Positions 1-5,733 are shown, counted from the stretch's first letter. The stretch is DNA of 5,819 bases from Butyricicoccus sp. (GCA_031293105.1 JAUMSA010000336.1:1-5819); one strand, 5' to 3'. Program-made: numbers and translations. Notes: generated by a model not told the origin, from the letters alone.

Positions 1-33
1 GGGGAAATATACTGTAACTTTGGAAGTCGCCAT
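1..33 (-). CDS. 5' end of a further operon gene, truncated by the window edge
   Basis: An ATG at 33-31 on the minus strand opens a frame of 11 codons (MATSKVTVYFP) that runs off the window without a stop. It has a good ribosome binding site, AGGGAG at 46-41, with a 7-nt spacer, and it lies 13 nt after the stop of the SnoaL-like gene, so it looks like the next gene of the same operon. Only 11 residues are visible, so the function is not assignable. The short strand-like stretch KVTVYFP vaguely recalls the N-terminal strand of ribbon-helix-helix (CopG/Arc) proteins, but this is a guess from too little sequence. Confidence 0.6.
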   Translation of the reverse strand, partial: MATSKVTVYFP

Positions 34-46
34 GCCGAAGCTCCCT

Positions 47-481
47 TCAAAACCACAGCGCATGCTTGGCACGAAACACCGGGGTTTTCCCTTGGGCATA
101 GGGATCGTAGCGGTTTTCATTGCAGCCAAATTCTTGCAAGAAGCAAATCTGTCCCGCTGCATTCCAGCGGATGAGGGAGAGACCGTCAAAACTTTGGATG
201 ACACCATCCGTCATAACGCATCGGAAGGACCACTCGACCACAGTCTGGTTTTCCTTGTGGAAATACTGCCGGATGTCCCAGCGCTGCACCGTTCCCCGAG
301 TGTTCCACTCATCAAACCATAGCTTGATTTTCCGGCTGCCGTGATACTCCGGCCCCCAGCTTTCGATGTAGACGGCATCGGACGTAAAAAGATCCTCTAT
401 GCCCGCGTCCTGTCTGTCCAGCCACATAGAAAACCACTGCCGGATTTTATTTTCGCGCTGCTTCTCTGTTACTATTTCCAT
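47..481 (-). CDS. SnoaL/NTF2-like small protein (nuclear transport factor 2 family)
   Basis: A soluble 144-residue protein of the SnoaL/NTF2-like fold, a cone-shaped alpha+beta barrel that encloses a small-molecule pocket. Members are isomerases, hydrolases or pure binding proteins, and no specific reaction can be named here. The N-terminal helix (about 5-25, IRQWFSMWLDRQDAGI) is followed by the subfamily block DAVYIESWGPEYHG (35-48), then KIKLWFDEWNTRG (51-63) and the strands around VVEWSF, FDGLSLIRW and FLQEFGC (81-120). The length fits the family. I chose the start at 481 because AGGAGA (495-490) lies 8 nt upstream and the protein then begins just before the first family helix. The same frame is open further upstream: an ATG at 562 would add 27 residues and overlap the GyrI-like stop as ATGA. 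It is the fourth gene of the WYL operon. Family assignment is firm, the start is not, and the substrate is unknown. Confidence 0.86.
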   Translation of the reverse strand: MEIVTEKQRENKIRQWFSMWLDRQDAGIEDLFTSDAVYIESWGPEYHGSRKIKLWFDEWNTRGTVQRWDIRQYFHKENQTVVEWSFRCVMTDGVIQSFDGLSLIRWNAAGQICFLQEFGCNENRYDPYAQGKTPVFRAKHALWF

Positions 482-489
482 ATCCACAT

Positions 490-495
490 TCTCCT
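490..495 (-). promoter_or_regulatory. Ribosome binding site favouring the internal start of the SnoaL-like gene
   Basis: On the minus strand AGGAGA (495-490) sits 8 nt before the ATG at 481. It is clearly stronger than the A-rich sequence before the alternative ATG at 562 (AAAAAG near 576-571). This is the main evidence for the shorter 144-residue product. Confidence 0.6.
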
Positions 496-558
496 GTCGT
501 ATTGCTTGGGTGATGGCCCAGCACGGTTCGATATCTCCGTTTTGTGCATAGATGTGTT

Positions 559-1197
559 TCATGATTCTGTCTTTTTGATGGGGGAGCGGATAACGGTTTT
601 CAGCCGTTCCGGTTTGCACCGCCGCACGTCGTTCAAATAGATCTCATGGTGGAACCGGCCTTCTCGAAAGTCCTCTTCATAACCTTGCGCCTTGGCGTAT
701 TCCTCCATGGCGGCCACGGTGGCGGGTTCGTCGTCGTAGGGGCCTATGTGCATACACTGGACGCATAGGCCCTCCTCCCAGGGAAAGAACTCCACCGGAG
801 AGAAGTCCTGTTGTTTCTTTTCCGTGGCCTCCCGGATAGCCCAGCCAAAGACTTCTTTCGTTACGAACTCCGGCAGGCGGATGAGGGAGATCCACTGGAA
901 ATCTTCCTTGTGGGCGTAATCCACCCCTTGGGAGCTCTCCTGCCACCATAGGCCTTCTAATGGCGGCACCACATAGTCGAAGTAACCATCCAGCTTATGC
1001 TTGCCCATTTTGCTCATTTTGATGGTAAAAGCTACCGCATAAAGCATTCCTAGGGCCTGCTTGTAAGCGCTGTCCTCTTCGTTGGGATCACCATGCCCCC
1101 GCACGGCCAGGAAGTTCATGGACGGCACCGTGATAATCCTAGGCGTTTTAGGCGGCAGATAGAATTCCTTATATTCTTTCTTATAGTCAAAGGCCAT
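559..1197 (-). CDS. GyrI-like small-molecule-binding domain protein
   Basis: A cytoplasmic 212-residue protein of the GyrI-like/SOUL superfamily (PF06445-type effector-binding fold, also found in the effector domains of AraC and MerR multidrug regulators). It has no DNA-binding domain, so it is a stand-alone ligand-binding or hydrolytic version. Visible landmarks are MAFDYKKEYKEFY (1-13), the strand FLAVRGHGDPNE (29-40), VVPPLEGLWWQ (76-86), WISLIRLPEFVT (102-113), LCVQCMHIGPYDDEPAT (144-160) and the C-terminal HHEIYLNDVRR (183-193). The acidic and aromatic residues E81, W84 and W85 line the region used as the pocket in this family. Some GyrI-like proteins are reported to hydrolyse cyclopropanoid genotoxins; whether this one does is inference. 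GGAGGAA (1210-1204) inside the end of the tfoX-like gene provides its ribosome binding site, and only 2 nt separate the genes, so translation is probably coupled. Length is normal and the frame is intact. Confidence 0.92.
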   Translation of the reverse strand: MAFDYKKEYKEFYLPPKTPRIITVPSMNFLAVRGHGDPNEEDSAYKQALGMLYAVAFTIKMSKMGKHKLDGYFDYVVPPLEGLWWQESSQGVDYAHKEDFQWISLIRLPEFVTKEVFGWAIREATEKKQQDFSPVEFFPWEEGLCVQCMHIGPYDDEPATVAAMEEYAKAQGYEEDFREGRFHHEIYLNDVRRCKPERLKTVIRSPIKKTES

Positions 1198-1199
1198 GG

Positions 1200-1523
1200 T
1201 CAGTTCCTCCGCTTCTTCTCAGGCTTGCTCCGCTGCGCATCGCAGGTGATGCGAGCCAGCTTTGTCATCCGCTCCCGATCCTCGATATCTTCCACCAGGA
1301 AGGAGTCCTTGGCCCCCTCATAGGGCGGAGCCTTTGGTAGATCGGGAAATACCGCTTCACCCTGTGGAGTGACCTTCACAAAAAGTTGGTCGTCGCAGAT
1401 GACAGCGAAGAACACATTATCGCAATAAAGTCCGTATTCGCCGAACATCTTTCGAGTGCGGATGGTTCCAGCCTCCCGCAGCTGTTCGGTCACATAGTTC
1501 ACAAAATCTGGATGAGACGCCAT
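1200..1523 (-). CDS. TfoX/Sxy N-terminal domain protein
   Basis: A small soluble protein (107 residues) consisting only of the TfoX N-terminal domain (PF04993). Proteobacterial TfoX/Sxy, with an added C-terminal domain, controls competence together with CRP. Single-domain versions such as this one are common in Firmicutes and Actinobacteria and have no established role, so a competence function should not be assumed. The family signature RKMFGEYGLYCDN (24-36) is followed by FFAVICDDQLFVKV (38-51) and a proline-rich PPYEGAKDSF stretch (66-75). The last residues are basic (RSKPEKKRRN). The ATG at 1523 is 1 nt after the TAA of the WYL regulator gene, and its strong site AGGGAGG (1537-1531) lies within that gene's last codons, which fixes the start and implies coupled translation. 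Its place beside WYL and GyrI-like genes suggests a regulatory or stress accessory role. Confidence 0.92.
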   Translation of the reverse strand: MASHPDFVNYVTEQLREAGTIRTRKMFGEYGLYCDNVFFAVICDDQLFVKVTPQGEAVFPDLPKAPPYEGAKDSFLVEDIEDRERMTKLARITCDAQRSKPEKKRRN

Positions 1524-1524
1524 G

Positions 1525-2436
1525 TTAAGTCCTCCCTCTGTAACGCTCGGCCAAGGTTTGACTCAAAACTCCGAGCCGCTTCCGTAGTTCTTCCGGTTCG
1601 AGTAGCTCTGCCTTACAGCCAAAGGTCAGGACCCAACTGAGCGCGCTGTCCGCATCAGGAAAGCCTCCGGTAAAGCGCAATCTACCATCCGGCTCCACGG
1701 TGAAGCGGTCTGCGCCGTACTCCTCTACCAGCCGCCAGCGGCAAGCTGGATCAAAGAGAACAGTGACCTGATATTTTGGTGGAAAGATGTGCTCCGGTTC
1801 CAGATTGGGCAGAGGCGCCGACCGGGGCTCAAAGGACTCCCCAGATGTGAGTTCCGTCATGCGATTGAGTTTAAAAAGGCGGAAATCATTCCGCATCTGG
1901 CACCAGCCCCACACATACCAAGTTGACCAGTGAAACACCAAGTAGTAGGGCTCGACGTTGCGCACCGATTCTTCCTTAGGTGAGAAATAGGTAAAGCGGA
2001 TGGCATGGTGCTGCTCAATTGCCCCCTGAATGAGTTCGATCTTCGGTGGCAGACTGGTTTTGTACCAGGAGGAGAGGTCAATTAGCATGTGGGTGCCACC
2101 AGATACAAGCCCGCCCATCCCAGCGGATAGCTTTTTCATCAGCTGCGCATAGCGCCGAGTACCGCTCACACTGTCCAAACTACGCAGTCCCGCCAAAATG
2201 GCCTGCATTTCCGGGGCGGTAAGCACCGTGCGGTCTACCCGGTAGCCCTCCATGATGGAGATACCGCCACCTGCACCTTGAGCGGTAGAGATGGGGACGC
2301 CCGCTTGGCACAGGGATTCAATATCCCGCTGGATGGTTCGGCGGGACACCTCGAACTGCTCTGCCAGTTCTGGGGTGGTGACCTTCTCCTGCTGAAGCAG
2401 GATGGACAGGATGCCGATGAGCCGCTCCATCTTCAT
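1525..2436 (-). CDS. YafY-family HTH/WYL-domain transcriptional regulator
   Basis: A 303-residue DNA-binding regulator with an N-terminal winged helix-turn-helix (about 3-60; recognition segment VTTPELAEQFEVSRRTIQRDIESL, with the wing around GAGGGISIMEGYRV), a linker, a WYL domain (about 134-200) and a C-terminal WCX-type extension (about 220-300). The WYL domain is thought to sense a nucleic acid or small ligand. Its signature triad is WYV here (173-175, STWYVWGWC) instead of WYL, a variation common in the YafY group, and the basic block RNDFRLFKLNRM (182-193) expected to contact ligand is intact. I chose the ATG at 2436 because AAAGGTGG (2452-2445) precedes it by 8 nt. An upstream in-frame ATG at 2490 lies within the promoter and operator and would precede the probable transcription start. 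It is the first gene of the left operon and probably autoregulates through the inverted repeat at 2481-2504. Whether it represses or activates cannot be read from sequence. Confidence 0.94.
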   Translation of the reverse strand: MKMERLIGILSILLQQEKVTTPELAEQFEVSRRTIQRDIESLCQAGVPISTAQGAGGGISIMEGYRVDRTVLTAPEMQAILAGLRSLDSVSGTRRYAQLMKKLSAGMGGLVSGGTHMLIDLSSWYKTSLPPKIELIQGAIEQHHAIRFTYFSPKEESVRNVEPYYLVFHWSTWYVWGWCQMRNDFRLFKLNRMTELTSGESFEPRSAPLPNLEPEHIFPPKYQVTVLFDPACRWRLVEEYGADRFTVEPDGRLRFTGGFPDADSALSWVLTFGCKAELLEPEELRKRLGVLSQTLAERYRGRT

Positions 2437-2467
2437 GAGATGCGCCACCTTTCTTTGGTTTGTCTGT

Positions 2468-2476
2468 ATTATACCA
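2468..2476 (-). promoter_or_regulatory. Extended -10 promoter of the WYL-tfoX-gyrI-like operon
   Basis: On the minus strand the sequence reads TGGTATAAT, a perfect extended -10 element (TGnTATAAT), with the last base at 2468. The -35 region at normal spacing (2491-2496, AGGCAG) is poor, as often seen with extended -10 promoters or those needing an activator. Transcription would start near 2461, leaving a leader of about 25 nt before the ATG at 2436. No other convincing promoter was seen inside the left operon, so all its genes probably depend on this one. Confidence 0.72.
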
Positions 2477-2480
2477 TGGG

Positions 2481-2504
2481 AACACGACAACTGCCTGTCG
2501 TGTT
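2481..2504. promoter_or_regulatory. Perfect 9-bp inverted repeat, candidate operator of the WYL regulator
   Basis: AACACGACA (2481-2489) and TGTCGTGTT (2496-2504) are exact reverse complements separated by 6 nt (ACTGCC). The repeat occupies the -20 to -43 region of the WYL promoter, so a dimer bound there would cover the -35 position. A terminator is unlikely because neither strand has a T-run after the stem and no gene ends here. The most probable ligand is the WYL regulator encoded next to it, which is inference from position. Confidence 0.6.
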
Positions 2505-2639
2505 TCTCGGAGAATTGTGGAAGCGTAGGCTAAAAATAAATATTACCCACTACGACCATCCTTTAGTGGTAGGTATTGAATTCATAGAGAACGATAGTCC
2601 TGCTCCATCTTAAAAACCATATACATACAGGCTCACAAC

Positions 2640-2679
2640 AAAAGCAGCCGTTTCTTGCAAGCAAGAAACGGCTGCTTTT
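2640..2679 (-). terminator. Intrinsic terminator of the lysR-type gene
   Basis: A perfect 19-bp stem (2640-2658 with 2661-2679) leaves only AA as nominal loop, so the top pairs must open in RNA. The minus-strand reading ends with GGCTGCTTTT, and the plus strand also ends in TTTTT (2676-2680), so it could work in both directions. It begins 2 nt after the lysR-type stop codon. It also insulates the WYL promoter from readthrough of the regulator gene. Confidence 0.9.
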
Positions 2680-2681
2680 TG

Positions 2682-3593
2682 CTACTCGGTAATGCCGCGC
2701 AACTCGGTCCATTTGAGCAATTCTTCGATGGCCGGATTTTGATTTTCGGCACGCCAACTGATGGAGAAATCCAAAGCCTCCGGGGTGCGGTCTTCTTTGA
2801 GCAGCGGGATAATTTTGAGGTTTTTGGTATCGTGAAAATACCGCACCGCATATTCCGGCAAGACGGCTACACCCATGGCGGCAGAAACCATGAGCAAGAT
2901 GGTTTGCACCTCCCGCTCGCAGCAGACGATTTTGGGCACAAAGCCGCCGCGGTTATAGCAGAGCATGACCTCTTCGGTTTCGTCGTTGGGTCGTCCCTGC
3001 GGCTGCATGATGATAAACTCCTCGTTTGCCAGATCGCAATAATGCAGCCAGCGCTTGGCGGCCAGCGGATGGCCGGGGTAAAGCACCGCCATCAGTGGAT
3101 AGGAACGCAAAAAGCGATGGTTGAGCGTCGGATACGTCTGGAAATACGGGGATAAATTGAAAGCCACATCGCACTTTTCGTCCTCGAGCAGACCATAAAG
3201 CGCGCTCATATTCTCGCGCAGAAGCCCGATTGAAATGTTGGGAAAGGTCTGGTGGAAGCCGCGCAGCGTTTCGGAAAAAAGGCTTTGCTCGTAGCCGCGG
3301 ATAAACCCGATGGTTAGGCTGCCCATAAACCCTTTTGCCGCCGTGCGCGCGAGCTTGATCGCCTCCTCGGATTTGGCCAAAATCTCTTTGGCCTCGGTTA
3401 GGTAGACTCGTCCGGCCGGGGTCAGTTCGACATGGTGCTTGTCGCGGATGAATAAGGTGACACCGACCTTTTGTTCCAGTGCCTGGATTTGCAGGGTCAT
3501 CGCGGTTTGCGAAATGAAACACTTCTGCGCAGCCTTTGTAAAATTGAGATTTTCCGCCACACTCACAAAGTATTCCAACTGCCGCAAATTCAT
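2682..3593 (-). CDS. LysR-type transcriptional regulator
   Basis: A 303-residue LysR-family regulator of standard length. The N-terminal winged helix-turn-helix (1-60: MNLRQLEYFVSVAENLNFTKAAQKCFISQTAMTLQI..LEQKVGVTLFIR, ending in the typical ELTPAGRVYLTEA) is followed by a linker helix (about 62-90) and a periplasmic-binding-protein-like effector domain (about 92-298, starting GSLTIGFIRG, with ILLMVSAAMGVAVLPEYAV at 232-250). It binds DNA as a tetramer and usually needs a small co-inducer. It is divergent from the permease-aminotransferase operon across 123 bp, the classic arrangement in which a LysR protein represses itself and activates the facing operon. The inducer is therefore probably the amino acid handled by that operon or a product of it; this is inference. 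GGGGTG (3604-3599) lies 5 nt before the ATG. The gene ends 2 nt before a strong terminator, so it is monocistronic. Confidence 0.96.
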   Translation of the reverse strand: MNLRQLEYFVSVAENLNFTKAAQKCFISQTAMTLQIQALEQKVGVTLFIRDKHHVELTPAGRVYLTEAKEILAKSEEAIKLARTAAKGFMGSLTIGFIRGYEQSLFSETLRGFHQTFPNISIGLLRENMSALYGLLEDEKCDVAFNLSPYFQTYPTLNHRFLRSYPLMAVLYPGHPLAAKRWLHYCDLANEEFIIMQPQGRPNDETEEVMLCYNRGGFVPKIVCCEREVQTILLMVSAAMGVAVLPEYAVRYFHDTKNLKIIPLLKEDRTPEALDFSISWRAENQNPAIEELLKWTELRGITE

Positions 3594-3609
3594 GATTTCA
3601 CCCCGGTAA

Positions 3610-3622
3610 TAAGTTTTTCTTA
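3610..3622. promoter_or_regulatory. Candidate LysR recognition site (T-N11-A dyad)
   Basis: TAAG (3610-3613) and CTTA (3619-3622) form a perfect dyad around TTTTT and fit the LysR-family consensus T-N11-A. The centre (3616) lies about 65 bp upstream of the predicted permease transcription start near 3681, the usual position of the primary recognition site. It also falls on the predicted lysR start near 3616, which would explain negative autoregulation. The stretch is AT-rich, so the motif could occur by chance; position is the main support. Confidence 0.5.
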
Positions 3623-3651
3623 ATTATAATATGCATTATTCAAATTGGCAA
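3623..3651 (-). promoter_or_regulatory. Promoter of the lysR-type gene
   Basis: On the minus strand TTGCCA (3651-3646) and TATAAT (3628-3623) are separated by 17 nt, close to the sigma-A consensus. Transcription would begin near 3616, giving a leader of about 22 nt to the ATG at 3593. Confidence 0.75.
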
Positions 3652-3674
3652 GCCAGCATATTTTACTTTATAAT
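3645..3674 (+). promoter_or_regulatory. Promoter of the permease-aminotransferase operon
   Basis: TTGGCA (3645-3650) and TATAAT (3669-3674) are separated by 18 nt. The predicted start is near 3681, about 36 nt before the ATG at 3717. The -35 hexamer overlaps that of the divergent lysR promoter on the other strand (shared bases 3646-3650), so the two RNA polymerases should compete. A short dyad TGGC-AA-GCCA (3646-3655) lies over the -35, where a LysR activation site would be expected. Confidence 0.72.
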
Positions 3675-3716
3675 TAATTTTGCAAATCACGCACACAAAG
3701 GGGGCATTTCATACAC

Positions 3717-4862
3717 ATGAAAAAATCCAATAGTTTTTATGAGGGGGCGTATGCAAAATACATTTTGCCAGGTGTATTGCTGCAATCGGTTCTGATTGGC
3801 GGCGGTTATGCCACAGGCCGCGAAATCTTCTCGTATGGCGCAAAATTCGGCGCAATGGGGTGGATTTCCGGTCTGACAATCGGCATCGGTTTTGCACTGT
3901 TTGCATTCCTTACCTTTGAGATCTGCCGTATCTATAAGGTTTACGATTACAAAAACTACATCAAACAGGTCATCGGGCCGCTATGGCCGGTGATGGATAT
4001 TTTAACCGTGCTGATCGCCATTATGTTGATCGCAGTCATGGCGGCCGCCACCGGTAGCATTTTTGAACAGGTCAATCTGCCGAATATCCTTGGCTCGGTC
4101 GTGATTGTTCTGCTTTGTGGCCTACTGAACTTCAAAGGCTCCAAAGTGATCGAAAAGTTCGAGTCGATTGGCACCATCCTGCTATATGCCGGCTATATTC
4201 TGTTCACCATCGTCGTTCTGGTCAAGCGCGGCAGCCATATCCCGGAAGTGTTCGCCACCATGGATACCAGCGCGTTCGAAGGAAAAACAACCGTCATGCT
4301 ATGTATCTGGACCGGTATTTTGTATGTTGCATATAACATCAACTCCATCCCGATGGGCATGTTTTCGCTGACCCGTCAGACTAGACGCAGAGAAACCCTG
4401 ATTTCAGGCATCATTGCCGGTCTTTTGATGGTCATTCCGTGGTTCCTGTCCTACTTTGCCATGCTGTGCTTCTATGGCGACACCTCGATTGTCGGTGCAG
4501 ATGTTGCCACGCCGTGGACACAGATGATTGTGGCGGCAGACGGTGGCGCGGCATTGCTGGTTCTGTTCAGTATTGTTATGGGCTGGACGCTGGTGGAAAC
4601 GGCAACCGGCTGCATCCATATGATTATTGACCGCTTTGATGTCGCACTGGTCGAAAAGGGGAATCCGCGGATGAGCGATCACCGGCGCGGACTGATTACG
4701 GTTATTACTCTGGTGTTGGCGTTGGTTCTGTCCCGTATCGGCGTTGTTACGCTGATTGAGCAAGGGTACACGCTATTGTCGTATGGGTTCATTCTATTCT
4801 ATTTGCTGCCCACCCTGCTGATCGGCGGCTATAAAATCATCAAGCACAAGAATACGAATTAA
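3717..4862 (+). CDS. YkvI-like integral membrane permease (APC/LeuT-fold superfamily)
   Basis: A 381-residue polytopic cytoplasmic-membrane protein resembling the YkvI family (COG3949), whose members are predicted LeuT-fold transporters of poorly known substrate. About ten hydrophobic segments are visible: 15-37, 45-70, 92-115, 122-140, 150-170, 190-212, 226-252, 272-302, 323-342 and 348-370. The first is broken by a glycine-rich motif (LIGGGYATGREIFSYGAKFG, 26-45), the place where LeuT-fold carriers unwind TM1 to bind substrate and ion; the segment YVAYNINSIPMG (203-214) may be the matching unwound TM6. A basic loop RQTRRRE (220-226) is probably cytoplasmic. The ribosome binding site AAGGGGG (3698-3704) has a rather long 12-nt spacer. 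It is the first gene of the operon and is followed after 13 nt by a D-amino-acid aminotransferase, so a role in importing or exporting an amino acid, possibly a D-form, is the best inference. The transport direction and substrate are not shown by the sequence. Confidence 0.88.
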   Translation: MKKSNSFYEGAYAKYILPGVLLQSVLIGGGYATGREIFSYGAKFGAMGWISGLTIGIGFALFAFLTFEICRIYKVYDYKNYIKQVIGPLWPVMDILTVLIAIMLIAVMAAATGSIFEQVNLPNILGSVVIVLLCGLLNFKGSKVIEKFESIGTILLYAGYILFTIVVLVKRGSHIPEVFATMDTSAFEGKTTVMLCIWTGILYVAYNINSIPMGMFSLTRQTRRRETLISGIIAGLLMVIPWFLSYFAMLCFYGDTSIVGADVATPWTQMIVAADGGAALLVLFSIVMGWTLVETATGCIHMIIDRFDVALVEKGNPRMSDHRRGLITVITLVLALVLSRIGVVTLIEQGYTLLSYGFILFYLLPTLLIGGYKIIKHKNTN

Positions 4863-4875
4863 GGAGTAAGTTGCG

Positions 4876-5721
4876 ATGAAATATGTAGGGTATTACAATG
4901 GCGAAATCGGCCCGTTGGAGGATATGAAGATTCCTATGCTCGACCGTGCGGTATACTTTGGTGATGGCTGTTATGATGCAACAACGTTTGCGCACAACCA
5001 CATTTTTGCTGCCAAAGACCACCTGGACCGTTTTTATAACAGCTGCCGCCTGCTGGAGATTCCGTTCGACATGCCGCGCGAAACGTTGACCGCTGAGCTG
5101 CAAAAGTGCATTGATGCCAATGATGCAGACCACGGCATGCTGTATTGGCAGTGTTCGCGCGGAACCGGTATGCGTGCCCATAACTTCCCGCCCAAGGATG
5201 TAAAGCCCAATCTGATGATTTTTACGGTACCGTATGACCTGGTTCCGATGGACCAGACCTTCAAGCTCATTTCTATGGAGGACACGCGTTTTCTTCACTG
5301 CAACATCAAAACGCTCAACCTGATTCCGAGCGTGATTGCCTATCAGCGCTGCATCGAAGCCGGCTGTCAGGAAACGGTATTCCACCGAGGGGAACGGGTG
5401 ACCGAATGCGCACACAGTAACATTCTCATGATCAAGGACGGCGTGCTGTGCACCCCGCCGCGCGACAATCTGATTCTGCCGGGCATTACACTCAAGCATT
5501 TGTTGGAATTGGCCGAAAAGAACGGCATTCCGACCCGCGAAGCGCCGTTCACGATGGACGAGCTGAAAAACGCGGACGAAGTGATTGTCAGCAGTTCGGG
5601 AGGTCTTTGCATCGCGGCAACCGAGCTGGATGGCCAGCCGATTGGCGGTAAGGACCCGACAACGCTCAAAAAATTGCAGGATGCCTATACAGTATTCTAC
5701 GATCAAGATACCAATTATTGA
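4876..5721 (+). CDS. dat: D-amino-acid aminotransferase (PLP fold type IV)
   Basis: A cytoplasmic PLP enzyme of class IV aminotransferases, predicted to catalyse D-alanine + 2-oxoglutarate <=> D-glutamate + pyruvate (EC 2.6.1.21) with broad D-amino-acid range. The 281 residues match the usual 280-290. The N-terminal domain carries LDRAVYFGDGCYD (22-34); the carboxylate-binding signature RGTGMRAHNFP (95-105) includes R100 and H102 and, with Y33, corresponds to Y31/R98/H100 of the Bacillus enzyme. The catalytic lysine is K145 (CNIKTLNLIPSV), E177 (RVTECAHSN) pairs with the pyridine nitrogen, and LPGIT (201-205) and VSSSGG (238-243) bind the cofactor ring and phosphate. R100 and H102 favour D-specific enzymes over branched-chain aminotransferases or aminodeoxychorismate lyase. 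AAGGAG (4861-4866), which starts within the permease stop codon, sets the start with a 9-nt spacer. With a LysR regulator and a permease, a catabolic or scavenging role seems likelier than only wall-precursor synthesis, but both remain possible. Confidence 0.93.
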   Translation: MKYVGYYNGEIGPLEDMKIPMLDRAVYFGDGCYDATTFAHNHIFAAKDHLDRFYNSCRLLEIPFDMPRETLTAELQKCIDANDADHGMLYWQCSRGTGMRAHNFPPKDVKPNLMIFTVPYDLVPMDQTFKLISMEDTRFLHCNIKTLNLIPSVIAYQRCIEAGCQETVFHRGERVTECAHSNILMIKDGVLCTPPRDNLILPGITLKHLLELAEKNGIPTREAPFTMDELKNADEVIVSSSGGLCIAATELDGQPIGGKDPTTLKKLQDAYTVFYDQDTNY

Positions 5722-5733
5722 TGGATAAAACAG

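Noticed and set aside
167..892. 14-nt direct repeat GCGGATGAGGGAGA near 167-180 and again near 878-891
   Set aside because: Both copies encode the tetrapeptide SLIR in frame in two different genes (SnoaL-like and GyrI-like). Shared codon choice over four residues is a sufficient explanation, with no sign of a mobile or regulatory repeat.
1200..1523. Competence regulator role for the TfoX-like protein
   Set aside because: It has only the N-terminal domain, and no competence genes or CRP-S-type context are present. Single-domain homologues in Firmicutes have no established competence role.
2437..2490. Extending the WYL regulator to the upstream in-frame ATG at 2490
   Set aside because: These 18 codons cover the extended -10 element and part of the operator and have no ribosome binding site. 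The ATG at 2436 has one and gives the normal family N-terminus.
2655..3155. Plus-strand open frame of 166 codons opposite the lysR-type gene
   Set aside because: It starts inside the terminator stem, has no ribosome binding site, and is antisense to a clear LysR effector domain.
4840..5706. Long open frame of 288 codons on the minus strand opposite the aminotransferase gene
   Set aside because: The opposite strand encodes an aminotransferase with all catalytic residues in place. The antisense frame has no recognisable domain and is a shadow of codon bias.
4876..5721. Annotation as branched-chain aminotransferase or aminodeoxychorismate lyase instead of D-amino-acid aminotransferase
   Set aside because: The RGTGMRAH motif with R100/H102, Y33, and the K145/E177 spacing match D-amino-acid aminotransferases, and no folate or branched-chain pathway genes are adjacent.
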